DNA of 64,000 nt from Sphingobacteriales bacterium (GTDB taxonomy: Bacteria > Bacteroidota > Bacteroidia > Chitinophagales > CAIOSU01). The DNA lies in the NCBI GenBank assembly GCA_027483645.1, contig JAIXUD010000017.1, positions 1-64,000 on the forward strand, given 5' to 3'. The notes beneath the pieces are model-generated. The model worked only from the letters and a program-made list of their open reading frames with translations. It made no database searches and was not told the origin of the DNA. Below are positions 17,595 through 26,992 of this stretch, piece after piece. The number at the start of each line of letters is the position of its first letter. Position 1 is the first letter of the stretch. Position numbers and translations under genes: made by a program.

Positions 17595-20500
17595 TTACCT
17601 CGTTTTTTGAATCAGCACTTTTAGCTCAATACCATTTACTTCTACGGTATCGGCGTTGGAAACGTTCTCAGCTAAGGATAAGTTCTCGGCCAAAACTTCG
17701 GTGCAAATATAATCTTTAAAATTTAGTATGGCATTATCGATTTCAACATGTCTTTCTACCTCAACCATAATGCGGTCGGTTACATTGAAATCCTTGTCCT
17801 TGCGCAAGTTTTGGATACGGTTAATCAACTCACGGGCATTGCCTTCGTTTTTCAGCTCCTCACTTATGGTGATGTCTAAAGCTACCGTAAGGCTGCCTTG
17901 AGAAGCTACCAACCAGCCCGGAATATCTTCGCTGCTTATCTCTACTTCAGCCAGGGTGAGGTTGATAACTTCGCCGTTAAGGTTTAAATCATAGCTGCCA
18001 TCACGTTCCAATTTGGCAATATCGTCTTGGTTGAATGCTGATACCAAGTTGCCCACGTCCTTCATCTTCGGCCCTAGCTTGCTGCCGAGGGCTTTGAAGT
18101 TGGGCTTGATTTTTTTCTTGATAAAGCCGTCTGTATCGCGGATGTATTGTACTTCCTTCACGTTCACTTCCGCCAGCACCAAATCCTCAATACGGCTAAA
18201 GTGGCGCTGAAACTCATCGCTCAATACCGGCACCAATATCTTCTGCAACGGCTGGCGCACCCGTATATTTTCCTTTTTGCGCAAGGATAGGACCAAGGAA
18301 GAGGCTTCTTGCGCCATCTGCATTGAGATTTCCAAATCTGGGTCAATTACCGATTCATTTACCGTAGCAAAATCGGTGAGATGTACCGAGTCAAACTGTA
18401 ACCTGCTGCCGATGGCTTTTGCCTTCTCACGGGTGCAGTCCGTAAGGTTTTTATACAACCACTCCGAAAAGAACGGCGCCACTGGGCTCATCAGTTGACT
18501 GATGGTAAGCAGGCACTCAAACAACGTTTCATAAGCGGCCTTCTTATCGTCGGTCATCTCGCCACGCCAGAAACGTTTGCGGCAAAGGCGTACATACCAG
18601 TTGCTCAACTGCTCATCCACAAACTCCTGTATCAAGCGGCTGGCCTTAGTAGGCTCGTAATCGGCAAAGTTGGCATCCACCTCTTTTACCAAGCTGTTCA
18701 GTTTAGAGATAATCCAGCGGTCAATTTCCTTGCGGTCTTTTACCGGGGTTACGTTCTGCTCATCCATCACATAGCCATCAATGTTGGCATATAGGCTGAA
18801 GAAGGCATAAGTATTATAAAGCGTACCGAAAAACTTGCGCTGCACCTCGCCAATACCGGCCACGTCAAACTTCAAGTTATCCCACGGTTGAGCATTGCTC
18901 ATCATATACCAGCGGGTTGCGTCGGCACCGAACTTATCCAGCGTGCTGAAAGGGTCTACGGTATTGCCGAGGCTCTTGCTCATCTTGTTGCCGTCCTTAT
19001 CCAGCACCAAGCCGTTGGATACCACATTTTTGTAGGCAACTGAATCAAACAACAAGGCGCTCAACACGTGCAGGGTAAAGAACCAACCACGAGTTTGATC
19101 CACCCCTTCGCTAATGAAATCGGCAGGGAAGCTGCTCTTGAACTTATCCAAGTTCTCAAAAGGATAATGCCACTGCGCATACGGCATGGCACCGCTATCA
19201 AACCATACGTCCACCAAGTCGGCCTCGCGGCGCATTGACTTGCCCGATGCGGCGGATACCAGCACCACCTCATCCACATACGGCTTGTGCAAGTCAAAGT
19301 CGGCAGGCAGCTGGGCAGCCATTGCGCCTTTCTCCACAGCATAAGCCACCTGCTCGCGCAGCTCCGCTATCGAGCCAATGCACAGCTCTTCGGTAGCGTC
19401 TTCTGTGCGCCAAATAGGTAACGGGGTGCCCCAGTAGCGACTACGGCTCAGGTTCCAGTCCACCAAGTTTTCCAGCCAGTTACCGAAACGGCCCGTGCCG
19501 GTAGCGCTAGGTTTCCAGTTGATGGATTTGTTCAGCTCCACCAAACGATCTTTCACCGCCGTAGTGCGGATGAACCAGCTATCCAACGGATAGTACAAGA
19601 TTGGTTTGTTGGTACGCCAGCAATGTGGGTAGTTGTGCTCGTACTTCTCTACCTTAAATGCTTTGTTGGCCAATTTTAGCTTGTAGGTAATCTGCTCATC
19701 GGCGCTCATGTATTTGGTAAGCGCTATTTCGGTATATTTTGCTTTTTGCTTGTCAAGCTGTTGCACCAGTTCGTCGGCACTGTAGTAGTCAGCCTTTACA
19801 TATTCTCCAGCAAAGTCGGTTACTTCCTCTGTAAACTTACCTTGGCGGTTCACTAAAGTGAGCGAGCCAATGCCGTTTTGCTTGGCCACGCGCATATCAT
19901 CCGCACCAAAGCTAGGCGCGATATGCACGATGCCGGTACCGTCTTCGGTAGTCACAAAGTCGCCAAGGATAACGTGGAACGCATCGCCATCGGTAGGTTG
20001 TGCATACTGCAGCAGTTGCTCGTAGCGGATGCCTTCGAGGTCTTTGCCTTTAAATTCGCTTACTACTTGATAAGGGATGTCTTTCTGGCCCGCTTCGTAA
20101 GTCGCTAAATCAAGTCCTGCATTCTCTTCTTTAAAGTACTTGCCAAACAAGTCCTTAGCCAACACTACCGATATTGGTTGGAAGGTATAAGGGTTATAGG
20201 TTTTTACTTTTACATAGGTTACGTTTCCGCCCACTGCCAGCGCAGTGTTGCTCGGCAAAGTCCATGGCGTAGTTGTCCAAGCAAGGATGCACAACTGCTC
20301 GTTGGCATCGGTGTAAAACGACTCCGATTTATCATTCCTTACCACCTTAAACTGTGCCACAGCCGAAGTATCCTTCACATTCTTATAGCAGCCCGGCAAG
20401 TTCAGCTCATGCGAGCTCAAGCCCGTACCCGCCGCTGGCGAAAACGGTTGTATGGTGTAGCCCTTGTAGAGTAGGTCTTTTTTGTAAAGCTCCTTCAATA

Positions 20501-20987
20501 TCCACCAAAGCGTCTCGATGTAGTTGTTTTCGTAGGTAATGTACGGATCGTTCAAATCAACCCAATAGCCCATTTGCTGGGTAAGGCGGTTCCATACGTC
20601 GGTAAACTTCATTACATCTTTGCGGCAAGCCTCGTTGTAGTCGGCCACGCTGATGCTTTTGCCGATGTCTTCTTTGGTAATGCCGAGCTGTTTCTCCACA
20701 CCCAGCTCCACGGGCAGGCCGTGGGTATCCCAACCGCCCTTGCGGTCTACCTTAAAGCCTTTGAGGGTTTTGTAGCGGCAAAACAAATCCTTGATGGTGC
20801 GCGCCATTACGTGGTGGATGCCGGGCATACCGTTGGCCGATGGCGGACCTTCGTAAAACACAAAGTTGGGCGAGCCCTCGCGGTTGGTTACGCTGCGCTC
20901 AAACACCTGCTCGGCTTGCCAAAAATCGAGTATCTGTTTATCAATGGCGGGCAGGTTAAGGCCCTTATATTCGGGGTAATTTTTCAT
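17595..20987 (-). CDS. ileS: Isoleucyl-tRNA synthetase
   Basis: 1130 aa class I synthetase. It has the HIGH-type motif in GMPGIHHVMART near residue 55, the large editing (CP1) domain, the VDQTRGWFFTLHVLS block and KMSKS in DGNKMSKSLGN near residue 680. The C-terminal anticodon-binding and tail regions are complete; the length fits the long IleS type found in Bacteroidota and eukaryotes. It is the first gene of an operon with the traR/dksA-like gene and lspA. Its 5' region contains the inverted repeat at 21011-21057. Confidence 0.98.
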   Translation of the reverse strand: MKNYPEYKGLNLPAIDKQILDFWQAEQVFERSVTNREGSPNFVFYEGPPSANGMPGIHHVMARTIKDLFCRYKTLKGFKVDRKGGWDTHGLPVELGVEKQLGITKEDIGKSISVADYNEACRKDVMKFTDVWNRLTQQMGYWVDLNDPYITYENNYIETLWWILKELYKKDLLYKGYTIQPFSPAAGTGLSSHELNLPGCYKNVKDTSAVAQFKVVRNDKSESFYTDANEQLCILAWTTTPWTLPSNTALAVGGNVTYVKVKTYNPYTFQPISVVLAKDLFGKYFKEENAGLDLATYEAGQKDIPYQVVSEFKGKDLEGIRYEQLLQYAQPTDGDAFHVILGDFVTTEDGTGIVHIAPSFGADDMRVAKQNGIGSLTLVNRQGKFTEEVTDFAGEYVKADYYSADELVQQLDKQKAKYTEIALTKYMSADEQITYKLKLANKAFKVEKYEHNYPHCWRTNKPILYYPLDSWFIRTTAVKDRLVELNKSINWKPSATGTGRFGNWLENLVDWNLSRSRYWGTPLPIWRTEDATEELCIGSIAELREQVAYAVEKGAMAAQLPADFDLHKPYVDEVVLVSAASGKSMRREADLVDVWFDSGAMPYAQWHYPFENLDKFKSSFPADFISEGVDQTRGWFFTLHVLSALLFDSVAYKNVVSNGLVLDKDGNKMSKSLGNTVDPFSTLDKFGADATRWYMMSNAQPWDNLKFDVAGIGEVQRKFFGTLYNTYAFFSLYANIDGYVMDEQNVTPVKDRKEIDRWIISKLNSLVKEVDANFADYEPTKASRLIQEFVDEQLSNWYVRLCRKRFWRGEMTDDKKAAYETLFECLLTISQLMSPVAPFFSEWLYKNLTDCTREKAKAIGSRLQFDSVHLTDFATVNESVIDPDLEISMQMAQEASSLVLSLRKKENIRVRQPLQKILVPVLSDEFQRHFSRIEDLVLAEVNVKEVQYIRDTDGFIKKKIKPNFKALGSKLGPKMKDVGNLVSAFNQDDIAKLERDGSYDLNLNGEVINLTLAEVEISSEDIPGWLVASQGSLTVALDITISEELKNEGNARELINRIQNLRKDKDFNVTDRIMVEVERHVEIDNAILNFKDYICTEVLAENLSLAENVSNADTVEVNGIELKVLIQKTR

Positions 20988-21010
20988 ATCGATTTTCTAT
21001 TTGTCACAAA

Positions 21011-21057
21011 GGCGAGGCCTAGTTCACAATGGATATGTTGTAGAGCTAGACCTCGCC
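21011..21057. repeat. Long-stem inverted repeat upstream of ileS
   Basis: Arms GGCGAGGCCTAG (21011-21022) and CTAGACCTCGCC (21046-21057) pair with one mismatch across a 23-base loop. It lies between the dehydrogenase gene end and the ileS start, both on the minus strand. It could be a terminator for the former, although the T-tail is poor, or a leader structure for ileS. Confidence 0.5.
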
Positions 21058-21115
21058 GGGCGAAATTAAGTAATTGGATGCCAAATTAATGAAAGTGATT
21101 TGATAATAAAGGCTT

Positions 21116-22447
21116 TTATGCAGCCATGGCATCCGTAGAGCTGTCAGGATTTTTATTGCACCAAATTTTCAATAATTCCTCAATGATTTTAATGCCGCGG
21201 TGCCCATAGATAAGATGCAGCTCCTTAACACGCTGCTGAATAATGAACATGGCCAAAGTATATGGAGTTTTATCCGCCAAAATTGCTTCCTTAAGTAATT
21301 GCAAGGTAGTACGATGGATGTTATTTACCATCACTAAAAACTCTGATTGCACTATCCCCATGTGCTCTTGGTAAGCAGAAAATACGCCCATCCAATTGAT
21401 CCAAATTTCTGGCACATAAGTAATACCTTTTTGATGCAATACATCCACTAATTCTGGGCTGGAAAGCTGAGCATTCTCTCCACCACAAATAATCTTCACT
21501 TGCAAATGCTCAGCTTCGTTTGCGCCAATACTTAAGCTTGTAGCGTTAGGCGAAAAGATATCAGCAGGGGTGCTAATAAATTGCTGGTAATCAGTTGTAT
21601 TTGAAACTTGGCTTGGGTAAGCGGATAATAGCTTCTGAACCGATTTTTGATTGTACGGATCAAAAATAACCAAGTTGGCCCCCGCTTTAGCCAAGCTTTC
21701 TGCCAATGGATAACCTACGTTGCCCAAACCTTTAAGGAGTATTTTCTTTCCCTCCAAGGTAGAGTTATCCGAGAATACTACTTGGCAACTAGCTTCAATT
21801 GCCTTAAAAATGCCCATTGCGGTATATGGCGATGGGTTTCCACAGCCACCACTCTTTTGGTTAAGGCAGCTAACGTGAACACACTTCTGCAGCATAGCAT
21901 CCATATCGGCGCTATTAAGGTTCACATCCTCACCAGCAAGGTAAAGCCCCTGTAATGATGAAACGAAACCGGCCATCTGGTACATAACATGCAATCGTGT
22001 GGGAGACATGTTACCAAGAATAGACGCTTTGCCCTCATCAATATTCTCAAATATTTTGTGGGTATACGGCATTATTACCGCCTTTGCGCCACCTTCCCAA
22101 ATGTTTGCAGCAGCATTTTTTAAGGTCATGCCGTGAGATAAACGCAACACATCGTCAACGCCTTCAGCAAAAGTGCTGTAGTATTTTAGTCGTACCCCAC
22201 CTTCTGGCCGTCCTCTTTTTGATGAATGGATGGAAACAATAAAAATACAGCCCGTACTTTCATCTATTTTAATTAATACTGCTTCATGATCCTTATACTC
22301 TCTTGATTCAATAATATAAGGTATCAAAAAACTGGCTTCGGGGTTGCTACAATGAATTTTCCCGTTGATGTTAGCGACCATGAAACGATCAACGTTTTTG
22401 GAAAGCAGATGCTTCGCTACAAATTCCGTACTGATTTTGGTAGACAT
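21116..22447 (-). CDS. Glu/Leu/Phe/Val dehydrogenase-family protein
   Basis: 443 aa from ATG at 22447. The substrate domain has RLSHGMTLKNAAAN followed by WEGGAKAVIMPY, which aligns with the two active-site lysines of leucine and glutamate dehydrogenases. The NAD domain has GLGNVGYPLAESLAKAGANLVIFDPY. It is longer than typical leucine dehydrogenase (about 365 aa): an N-terminal segment of about 60 residues and a helical C-terminus extend it. Amino acid deamination is likely, but the substrate is uncertain. Its base composition is poorer in GC than ileS next door, like the following gene. Confidence 0.85.
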   Translation of the reverse strand: MSTKISTEFVAKHLLSKNVDRFMVANINGKIHCSNPEASFLIPYIIESREYKDHEAVLIKIDESTGCIFIVSIHSSKRGRPEGGVRLKYYSTFAEGVDDVLRLSHGMTLKNAAANIWEGGAKAVIMPYTHKIFENIDEGKASILGNMSPTRLHVMYQMAGFVSSLQGLYLAGEDVNLNSADMDAMLQKCVHVSCLNQKSGGCGNPSPYTAMGIFKAIEASCQVVFSDNSTLEGKKILLKGLGNVGYPLAESLAKAGANLVIFDPYNQKSVQKLLSAYPSQVSNTTDYQQFISTPADIFSPNATSLSIGANEAEHLQVKIICGGENAQLSSPELVDVLHQKGITYVPEIWINWMGVFSAYQEHMGIVQSEFLVMVNNIHRTTLQLLKEAILADKTPYTLAMFIIQQRVKELHLIYGHRGIKIIEELLKIWCNKNPDSSTDAMAA

Positions 22448-22479
22448 ACTTTTTGGTTTTATTGGGTTAATCAATAAAT

Positions 22480-22487
22480 CAAAAGTA
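22480..22487 (-). promoter_or_regulatory. -7 element TACTTTTG for the dehydrogenase gene
   Basis: An exact TAnnTTTG match on the minus strand, 32 bases upstream of the ATG at 22447. The -33 region is AT-rich without a clear TTTG. Confidence 0.55.
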
Positions 22488-22617
22488 CGGCTATTAAATG
22501 ATAAATAAAAGTACGTATCACCGCAACTAATTGTAAATCAATTTATTAAAGGTTATCTAGTTTATTAACTTGTAAAGTTAGAGGGCATATTTATAAAGTC
22601 TTTCGAGTTTATAAACT

Positions 22618-24282
22618 TTAGTGCTCCAGCAATAATTCTTTATGGTTTTTCATGAGCACATTTGGTATATCCTTTATTGTAAAGTGCTTTTTGCTCTCCG
22701 ATAACTTGTTTACAATAAGTAAATGATGAAAATTCTCGGTTAGTACCTTTGGCAGAACATTAAGCTTTAAAGGGAAAATAAAAGTAAGCCTACCTAGCTC
22801 TATAGCTGCGCCCACTTTTACGAGTGCCGATGAGCTAAGCGAATCGGGCATGATTAATAATGCCATCCTGCTTTCCCGTAACTTTTGCAGGTCGTTTTCA
22901 AGTATTTTTTTAGGCTCGCTCTCCCAGTGGTTGTCTTTATAATGGCAATTAAATACACGGGGCGAAAAGTAAATTTTCTGTATCCCCATACGTTTTAGGG
23001 TATCATTTGCCTCATAAATTGTCTCATCTTCCGGCATTGTTTTCTCAATTTCGTGCTCTACGTCCGGAATTTTAAAAAAAGTATTACTTATCTCTTTCCG
23101 TAATCTTTGTTTTTCACCCTCTTCCATTGAGCCACCCGGCATTATAATAAACAGATCATAGTTTATAATAGTACTGTACTTCTTTTGGGCAAAAGACTTA
23201 TCCTTCTGTTTTTTGAAAAACGTTTCCAGCGAATTGAAATCATAAATTCCCTTTGCGCTCTTTGTAAAGTTCTTCCATTTATCCTGTAAATATTTGGCGA
23301 TGGGTGTCGGAATAAATTTTTTCCAATCGGTTTTATGCGAAAGTTCTATTTGCAGTGAATACAACGTGCGGTTGCCGTGCTTCAACGACAATGGTACAGA
23401 TACTTCCCTTATTTCTTGGTTCTTGCTTCTTAATTTGGAAACTTCAATTGGTGATTCTATTGTTTTCCCGTGAGCATTCTCCAATATAAATGTGCCGCTT
23501 ACAATAAAGTCGCCCACTTCATAATCAATATATTGGCCCAGGAATACGGATTTACTTGTTATGCGAGAAGGAACATACACGCGTAAATGCAGGTCCTTTT
23601 TATCAATATAGTTATTCTTCAGATCAAGGGAAATGACATTTTTACTATAAACTACCGGCTCAACAATTTCAAAATCATTTACATCGTTTGAGCCGAACAT
23701 TTTCCCTTGCCCCTCACTATCAATATAAAGCACAAATCGGCTAATTGTTGAGCACAGGCATAACGATGAGGGGTTGTATTCGTGATAATAAAAATACCAT
23801 AACGTATCAAAGATGTCTGAATCAGCGGAACTTGGGGAAGCCAGTTTTTGCATCTTCGTGGTTGGCTGGCTATTCTCTGCAAATAGGGAATCAATGTGCA
23901 GGATGAAATCTTCAATTCCCAACTGAGAGCTAGTTTCCGTATTATATCTATCCGTTAAGATTGTTATGGCCTCTCTAAATTTTTTGCCATCACTATGAAT
24001 AATCAAGGGATGTCTATCACGATCCTTAAATCGATTTTCCTTATGATAAAACCATTCGAAACAAAGGTGTTTTTGTTTGAGTTCTAAAACTTTGGCAAAA
24101 GAACTACTGTACCTTTTCGCCCAACCTTCCTCACTATTATATGCTACAATAATTTCCTTATGAAAGTCACTTATCAGTTCCCTCATCGTCCTGTCGTCCT
24201 GTGAAACCAATAAGCTATGTGAAACATCAATTAAAAGAATTAATGTTTGGGGATTAATGAAGTTGCTTTTTGGGGAAGCCAT
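22618..24282 (-). CDS. Unknown protein: vWA-like N-terminus, Rossmann-like C-terminus
   Basis: 554 aa, a single-gene unit. Residues 14-40 (LILLIDVSHSLLVSQDDRTM) resemble the first strand and DxSxS metal site of a von Willebrand A domain. The middle (about 190-330) is beta-rich. The C-terminal 170 residues begin YDLFIIMPGGSMEEGE and end with ALLIMPDSLSSSALVKVGAA followed by IELGRLTFIFPL, the shape of nucleoside-deoxyribosyltransferase/TIR-like Rossmannoid domains, which end in an S-x-x-E-x-G-x-A-type helix; the expected Glu is replaced by Val or Lys here. GC content by eye is about 37-40% in sampled lines against 50-58% in ileS. I know no named family. A stress or defence effector role is a guess from the domain combination and composition. 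Confidence 0.8.
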   Translation of the reverse strand: MASPKSNFINPQTLILLIDVSHSLLVSQDDRTMRELISDFHKEIIVAYNSEEGWAKRYSSSFAKVLELKQKHLCFEWFYHKENRFKDRDRHPLIIHSDGKKFREAITILTDRYNTETSSQLGIEDFILHIDSLFAENSQPTTKMQKLASPSSADSDIFDTLWYFYYHEYNPSSLCLCSTISRFVLYIDSEGQGKMFGSNDVNDFEIVEPVVYSKNVISLDLKNNYIDKKDLHLRVYVPSRITSKSVFLGQYIDYEVGDFIVSGTFILENAHGKTIESPIEVSKLRSKNQEIREVSVPLSLKHGNRTLYSLQIELSHKTDWKKFIPTPIAKYLQDKWKNFTKSAKGIYDFNSLETFFKKQKDKSFAQKKYSTIINYDLFIIMPGGSMEEGEKQRLRKEISNTFFKIPDVEHEIEKTMPEDETIYEANDTLKRMGIQKIYFSPRVFNCHYKDNHWESEPKKILENDLQKLRESRMALLIMPDSLSSSALVKVGAAIELGRLTFIFPLKLNVLPKVLTENFHHLLIVNKLSESKKHFTIKDIPNVLMKNHKELLLEH

Positions 24283-24315
24283 AGTGGGGCATATAGTTGA
24301 CGTAACCTAATATGG

Positions 24316-24323
24316 CAAATATA
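24316..24323 (-). promoter_or_regulatory. -7 element TATATTTG for the vWA/Rossmann gene
   Basis: An exact TAnnTTTG match on the minus strand, 33 bases before the ATG at 24282. The spacing equals that of the dehydrogenase gene downstream. Confidence 0.5.
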
Positions 24324-24482
24324 GAATAATAATACCTCTATTATTCTTTTTCTTGGTATTTGTATTTATTCGTGTAACCTGATCTGTTCAATGCTAATAG
24401 GACAAAACACAAAACTGGCAGGGGTAAGCATTAAGCTAGCATTGGTAATAGCAATAAACTACAGAAATTAAACTCCTAAATC

Positions 24483-26837
24483 CTATGCCTTCCCCATCAA
24501 GTGCCGCTTACGCTTCGGCACCCTGTCAAACATTAGCAACAAAGCTGGCAGCAGCAGCAAGTTCGCAAACAAAGAGGCTATTAATGTAATGGAAATAAGC
24601 AGCCCCATATACTTCGTTCCATCAAAATTGGAAGCTATGAAGGTACTGAAACCAAAGAAAAGGATAAGCGAGGTATAGATAATACTCACGCCACTTTCGC
24701 GAAGGGTAAAGGAAATGGTGTGGGGAATGTTCCAAAGGTGCCGCTCCAAATCGAGCTTATACTTGGCGAGGAAGTGGATGGTATTATCCACCGATATGCC
24801 GAACGCGACACTGAACACCAATACGGTAGAGGGCTTGAGCGGAATATCCCAATAGCCCATAAGCCCAGCAGTAAGCAACAGGGGTATTAAGTTCGGTATC
24901 AATGATATGATAAGCATGCGCACACTGCGGAACATAAAGGCCATGATACCGGCAATTAATGCCAAAGCGCTAATTACACTGCTCACCAAGCCTTGGGTAA
25001 GGTAGGCATTGCCTTCCATCACTACTATGCTGGTGCCAGTATAGCTTACATTATACTCATCTTTAGGGAAGATAGGCAGGAAGATACTATCCAAAGCCGC
25101 GTACAATTCAGATAAGCGGTTGGAGCCAATATCCGGTATCTGCACACTAATGCGCGCAATACTGCGGGTGCTATCCATAAAGTTGTTAATGATACTGCCT
25201 TGGCCTTGCTGGGTAGTATCATTCCCCGTATTCTGTAAGTAGGTAAAGATGAAGGTGCCTTCTGGTGCCAAACCGCCGGTTTTCGGCAAGCGGTAGCGCT
25301 CCGGGTTGCCGTTGTAGTAGGCTTGGGTAATGAATTTCAACCCATTTACTACAGACATTGGCTTGCCAAAAAACTCACTATTACTCATGGATTCTTGGGC
25401 CTCTTCAATCTTTTTCAAATTGGCAGGCTTCATTACACCACCCTTCTCCTTGGTATCAATCAATATCTCCAAAGGCATTACCCCCGTGAAATGTTTCTCC
25501 AAAAACTTCAGGTCGCGGTAGGCGTCCGATGATTTAGGTACATCATCCAAAATATAGCCACGGGTTTTCAATAAAGTAACACCATAGCCAGAAACCAGCA
25601 TCACAACAATAGAAATGGCAATAATCCCCTTAGGGTGTTTTTGGGTTACGCTATCCAGTTGGTTGAGGGAGCCTTGCAGGGCCTTCCTATCCAAATGCTT
25701 TATGTGGCGCGCCTTTGGCACTGGCAAATAGCTAAAAATTACCGGTATTGCTATTAGTGAAATAAAGAATAGCAGCGCAGTCATAATACCTGCTATCAAA
25801 CCAAACTCCTCCAACATTCTACTGCCGGTAAAGCAAAATACCCAGAACCCGATAGCCGTTGTAAGATTTACAAAGAACGTTGTATAACCAATACGCGTAA
25901 TCATGTTGGCAAGTGCACGCACCTTGTTGCCGTGCTTGGCGTATTCGCTGTGGTATTTATTAATAAGGTATATGCAATTGGGTATACCCGTAATGATAAT
26001 TAGATTGGGGATAAGGGCTGTAAGTATATTGATTTTATAACCGAATATCACCAAGAAACCCATTGTCCATACCACGCCTATACCTACCACCACCATGGAG
26101 AAAAACACCACCGTTACTGAACGGAATAGCAGCATAAGCACGGCAATCAACACAATTACCGCTACAATAAGTACTTGGGCAAGTTCGCGCTGTATAAGCT
26201 CTAGCCTATAAGTACGGATAACGGGTAAGCCACTTCGGTGTACCGTTGTTTTGGTACTTACTTCAAAATTATCGGCCATGGCCTCAATACGCCTTTCCAG
26301 GGCAAGTTTGGCCTTTAGCTCTAGTTTTTTCTCCTGCAATGGTATTACCATTACCGTTACATCCGAGCCCTCATTGTATACCAAACCATGGTAAAAAGGC
26401 ATACGTTTCCACTCTTCCTCAATAGCGGCTACTTCCGCATCGGTGGTTGGTGCCTGTGCTGGAAACTTCTGTACCACAAACTTTCTTTCTTCGGTATCTT
26501 TACCTAAGGAAATACCATGCGCTATGCTGAGTAACTGCCCAACCCCATCGAGTGATTGAATGCTATCTCCAAGCGTTTTCCAGCGATTGTAAAACTTTAA
26601 ATCGAACAAGGGCTTGTGCTCAACCGCCAGTACCATAAGGTTGCCTTGCTGGCCAAACTCGGCCAAAAAGCTTCGCAAATCCTTCATGCTTTGGTGGTCT
26701 TCGGGTATTACCCGGCTTATCTCGTAGTCGGTCTGTATCTTCGACCCTAGCACGCCCATCAACACTGTTGATAGTATCAGAAACACTCCTAGGAGCGTGC
26801 GATAACGCAGAATAAATTTGGCTATTGGGTACCACAT
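24483..26837 (-). CDS. MMPL/RND-superfamily exporter with sterol-sensing-like domains
   Basis: 784 aa. There are two repeats of one membrane segment, a large periplasmic loop and a block of five membrane segments, 12 in all, as in MMPL and hydrophobe/amphiphile RND transporters. The first block runs about residues 220-365 (LIQRELAQVLIVAVIVLIAV ... NLIIITGIPNCIYLINKYHSEY), the second about 630-780 (FSVAFGISVDNTIHFLAKYK). The conserved Asp in GISVDNTIH fits a proton-relay residue. It moves lipids or hydrophobic compounds by family analogy. It has no membrane-fusion or outer-membrane partner nearby. It is divergent from porZ. Confidence 0.92.
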   Translation of the reverse strand: MWYPIAKFILRYRTLLGVFLILSTVLMGVLGSKIQTDYEISRVIPEDHQSMKDLRSFLAEFGQQGNLMVLAVEHKPLFDLKFYNRWKTLGDSIQSLDGVGQLLSIAHGISLGKDTEERKFVVQKFPAQAPTTDAEVAAIEEEWKRMPFYHGLVYNEGSDVTVMVIPLQEKKLELKAKLALERRIEAMADNFEVSTKTTVHRSGLPVIRTYRLELIQRELAQVLIVAVIVLIAVLMLLFRSVTVVFFSMVVVGIGVVWTMGFLVIFGYKINILTALIPNLIIITGIPNCIYLINKYHSEYAKHGNKVRALANMITRIGYTTFFVNLTTAIGFWVFCFTGSRMLEEFGLIAGIMTALLFFISLIAIPVIFSYLPVPKARHIKHLDRKALQGSLNQLDSVTQKHPKGIIAISIVVMLVSGYGVTLLKTRGYILDDVPKSSDAYRDLKFLEKHFTGVMPLEILIDTKEKGGVMKPANLKKIEEAQESMSNSEFFGKPMSVVNGLKFITQAYYNGNPERYRLPKTGGLAPEGTFIFTYLQNTGNDTTQQGQGSIINNFMDSTRSIARISVQIPDIGSNRLSELYAALDSIFLPIFPKDEYNVSYTGTSIVVMEGNAYLTQGLVSSVISALALIAGIMAFMFRSVRMLIISLIPNLIPLLLTAGLMGYWDIPLKPSTVLVFSVAFGISVDNTIHFLAKYKLDLERHLWNIPHTISFTLRESGVSIIYTSLILFFGFSTFIASNFDGTKYMGLLISITLIASLFANLLLLPALLLMFDRVPKRKRHLMGKA

Positions 26838-26855
26838 AGCAGTTCAAAAGAGCGT

Positions 26856-26863
26856 CAAAGTTA
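26856..26863 (-). promoter_or_regulatory. -7 element TAACTTTG for the exporter gene
   Basis: An exact TAnnTTTG match, 18 bases upstream of the ATG at 26837, in a spacer shared with the porZ promoter. Confidence 0.55.
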
Positions 26864-26897
26864 GTACATTGTGCTAGAAATAAGGTAAAGGCCTTGT

Positions 26898-26905
26898 TAT
26901 CTTTG
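26898..26905 (+). promoter_or_regulatory. -7 element TATCTTTG for porZ
   Basis: An exact TAnnTTTG match on the plus strand, 34 bases away from the opposing element at 26856-26863. It gives an untranslated leader of about 80 bases if translation starts at 26993. Confidence 0.5.
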
Positions 26906-26992
26906 TGGCACGGGTGCCTTTTGCACCTTGTATAATAAGCATTGCAGTTAGTGCGTTTTATGCGCGAGCGTTCATCCATTTTTAGCCCTGTT

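Noticed and set aside
21011-21057. T-box or amino-acid riboswitch for ileS
   Set aside because: Only one imperfect stem is visible, no T-box core sequence, and T-boxes are not known from this phylum.
22618-24282. Assignment to a named defence system such as Thoeris or CBASS
   Set aside because: No partner genes (cyclase, NADase pair) are adjacent and the expected catalytic Glu is not seen; only general fold similarity remains.
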